A stretch of 6,387 nt of DNA from a bacterium (GTDB lineage: Bacteria > Patescibacteriota > Minisyncoccia > UBA6257 > Colwellbacteraceae), in assembly GCA_021839365.1 (NCBI GenBank), contig JAKCBB010000029.1, positions 1-6,387 of the forward strand. Direction: 5' to 3'. The notes under the pieces were generated by a model. That model was not told where the DNA came from and did not search any database. It saw only the letters and a program-made list of their open reading frames with translations. Shown piece after piece: positions 5,674-6,387 of the stretch. The stretch's first letter is position 1; each line of letters opens with the position of its first letter. The position numbers and the translations under genes were made by a program.

Positions 5674-6387
5674 TTACTGAGATTTTTCGGAGTTATAGAT
5701 TGCCTGGATTTGGGCGGCCGTAAGAGCTGTCTTATAAACCTTTAGGTCTGATAATTTGCCGTTAAAGTAATCGGCGCAGGCGGTCGTACAGGTAGCCCCT
5801 AAATATAAATTAGTTCCAGTGATATTGTGACTGGTTGGCATATCAGTTTTGATTAACAAACTGTCAAGATAAATTGATCTGGTCGTTCCGTTAAACGTAG
5901 CCACTCCAAGGTGCCAGGTATTAATAGTTAAAGAAGGAGCGGGGCATGCGGTTAAATCGTTAGCCCACCAATAATTAATCAGGCCGCCGTTCGAACAATT
6001 TCCAGTAGTAGCTAGACGGAAGGCATTTATTTCGTTAGTAGAACCGCTCATACCCCAAGCCAACAAACCAGATCCACCATACCCGCCGGGATTCGATGGC
6101 GAATTAAACCAAGTTAGAATCGTATACGCTGGATTTCCGGTTGGTAAATTAGTTGAAGCGTTATTAATATAATCATTACCATCGAAAGATAAACACCATC
6201 CGTTTGCTAAGCATCCCGACGTTGTCCATGTCGGTCCTGGATCTGTAGAAGTAGTGGATCCGAGCGTCCCGTTGTTCCCCCATCCGGAGTCGTCGTACGC
6301 CGTCGTCCCAGATCCTTCATTGAGGGGCCAGTATCCCACGAGTCCGTGTATGAAGGGGGTTAGGGAAAGGTTGGTACCTACGGCGTA
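5674..6387 (-). CDS. LamG/concanavalin-A-like domain surface protein, C-terminal part (5' end outside the window)
   Basis: This frame ends with TAA at 5674-5676 and stays open to the right edge, so 237 residues of a longer protein are visible. A GTG near 6339 could look like a start, but it lies inside the domain motif LVGYWPLNEGSG, and 16 more in-frame codons (from YAVGTNL) precede it. The visible part is one LamG-type jelly roll: GYWPLNEGSGTTAYDDSG, then LSFDGNDYI, WHLGVATFNGTTRSIYLD, NLYLGAT and the typical closing DLKVYKTALTAAQIQAIYN. Six cysteines suggest disulfides and an extracellular site. Such domains bind sugars or proteins, and in Patescibacteria they often sit behind a pseudopilin-like N-terminus. 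That N-terminus is not visible here, so membership in a pilin-like protein is inference. No terminator separates it from the kinase gene 49 bases downstream. Confidence 0.87.
   Translation of the reverse strand, partial: YAVGTNLSLTPFIHGLVGYWPLNEGSGTTAYDDSGWGNNGTLGSTTSTDPGPTWTTSGCLANGWCLSFDGNDYINNASTNLPTGNPAYTILTWFNSPSNPGGYGGSGLLAWGMSGSTNEINAFRLATTGNCSNGGLINYWWANDLTACPAPSLTINTWHLGVATFNGTTRSIYLDSLLIKTDMPTSHNITGTNLYLGATCTTACADYFNGKLSDLKVYKTALTAAQIQAIYNSEKSQ

Noticed and set aside
6337..6339. GTG start for the LamG protein
   Set aside because: The GTG encodes the Val within the LamG opening motif (LVGYWPLNE), and the frame continues open upstream to the edge, so this is an internal codon.
1..6387. 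CRISPR array, tRNA or rRNA gene, insertion sequence, phage or defence system
   Set aside because: No regularly spaced repeats, tRNA-like folds, transposase motifs or terminal inverted repeats were seen on either strand; the genes are housekeeping or cell-surface types plus one unknown.

Overview
The window reads as a compact chromosomal segment with every supported gene on the minus strand. The best guess for the source is a bacterium of the Candidate Phyla Radiation (Patescibacteria, perhaps Parcubacteria). Three things point there: a LamG/concanavalin-like surface protein whose tail resembles those attached to pseudopilin-like proteins in that group; a murein hydrolase that joins a PcsB/CwlO-like coiled coil to a transglycosylase domain; and short gaps with few Shine-Dalgarno signals. 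This placement is inference from protein style, as there is no rRNA or other marker here. No phage, transposon, CRISPR or tRNA signal was seen.

In transcription order (high to low coordinates): (1) the C-terminal part of a secreted LamG-domain protein, running off the right edge; (2) a PfkB/ribokinase-family carbohydrate kinase; (3) a 410-residue soluble protein I do not recognise; (4) a class II fructose-bisphosphate-type aldolase; (5) a hairpin with a short T-run, then ribosomal protein L25 (RplY/Ctc, two-domain form) and a strong intrinsic terminator; (6) a good sigma70-like promoter driving a membrane-anchored coiled-coil lytic transglycosylase; (7) a 33-codon ORF behind that gene, carrying the best Shine-Dalgarno in the window.

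The kinase, unknown protein and aldolase are separated by 5 and 6 bases, so they are almost certainly one translationally coupled unit. Kinase followed by aldolase makes chemical sense: a sugar phosphate is phosphorylated to a ketose bisphosphate and then split to triose phosphates. The unknown protein sitting between them is the most interesting unexplained gene. L25 is a translation gene and the transglycosylase is a cell-wall gene, and each appears to have its own transcriptional boundary.

The longest stretch without a confident gene is the first 157 bases (holding the small ORF), followed by 156 bases between L25 and the transglycosylase (terminator plus promoter). No gene-free stretch exceeds 300 bases.
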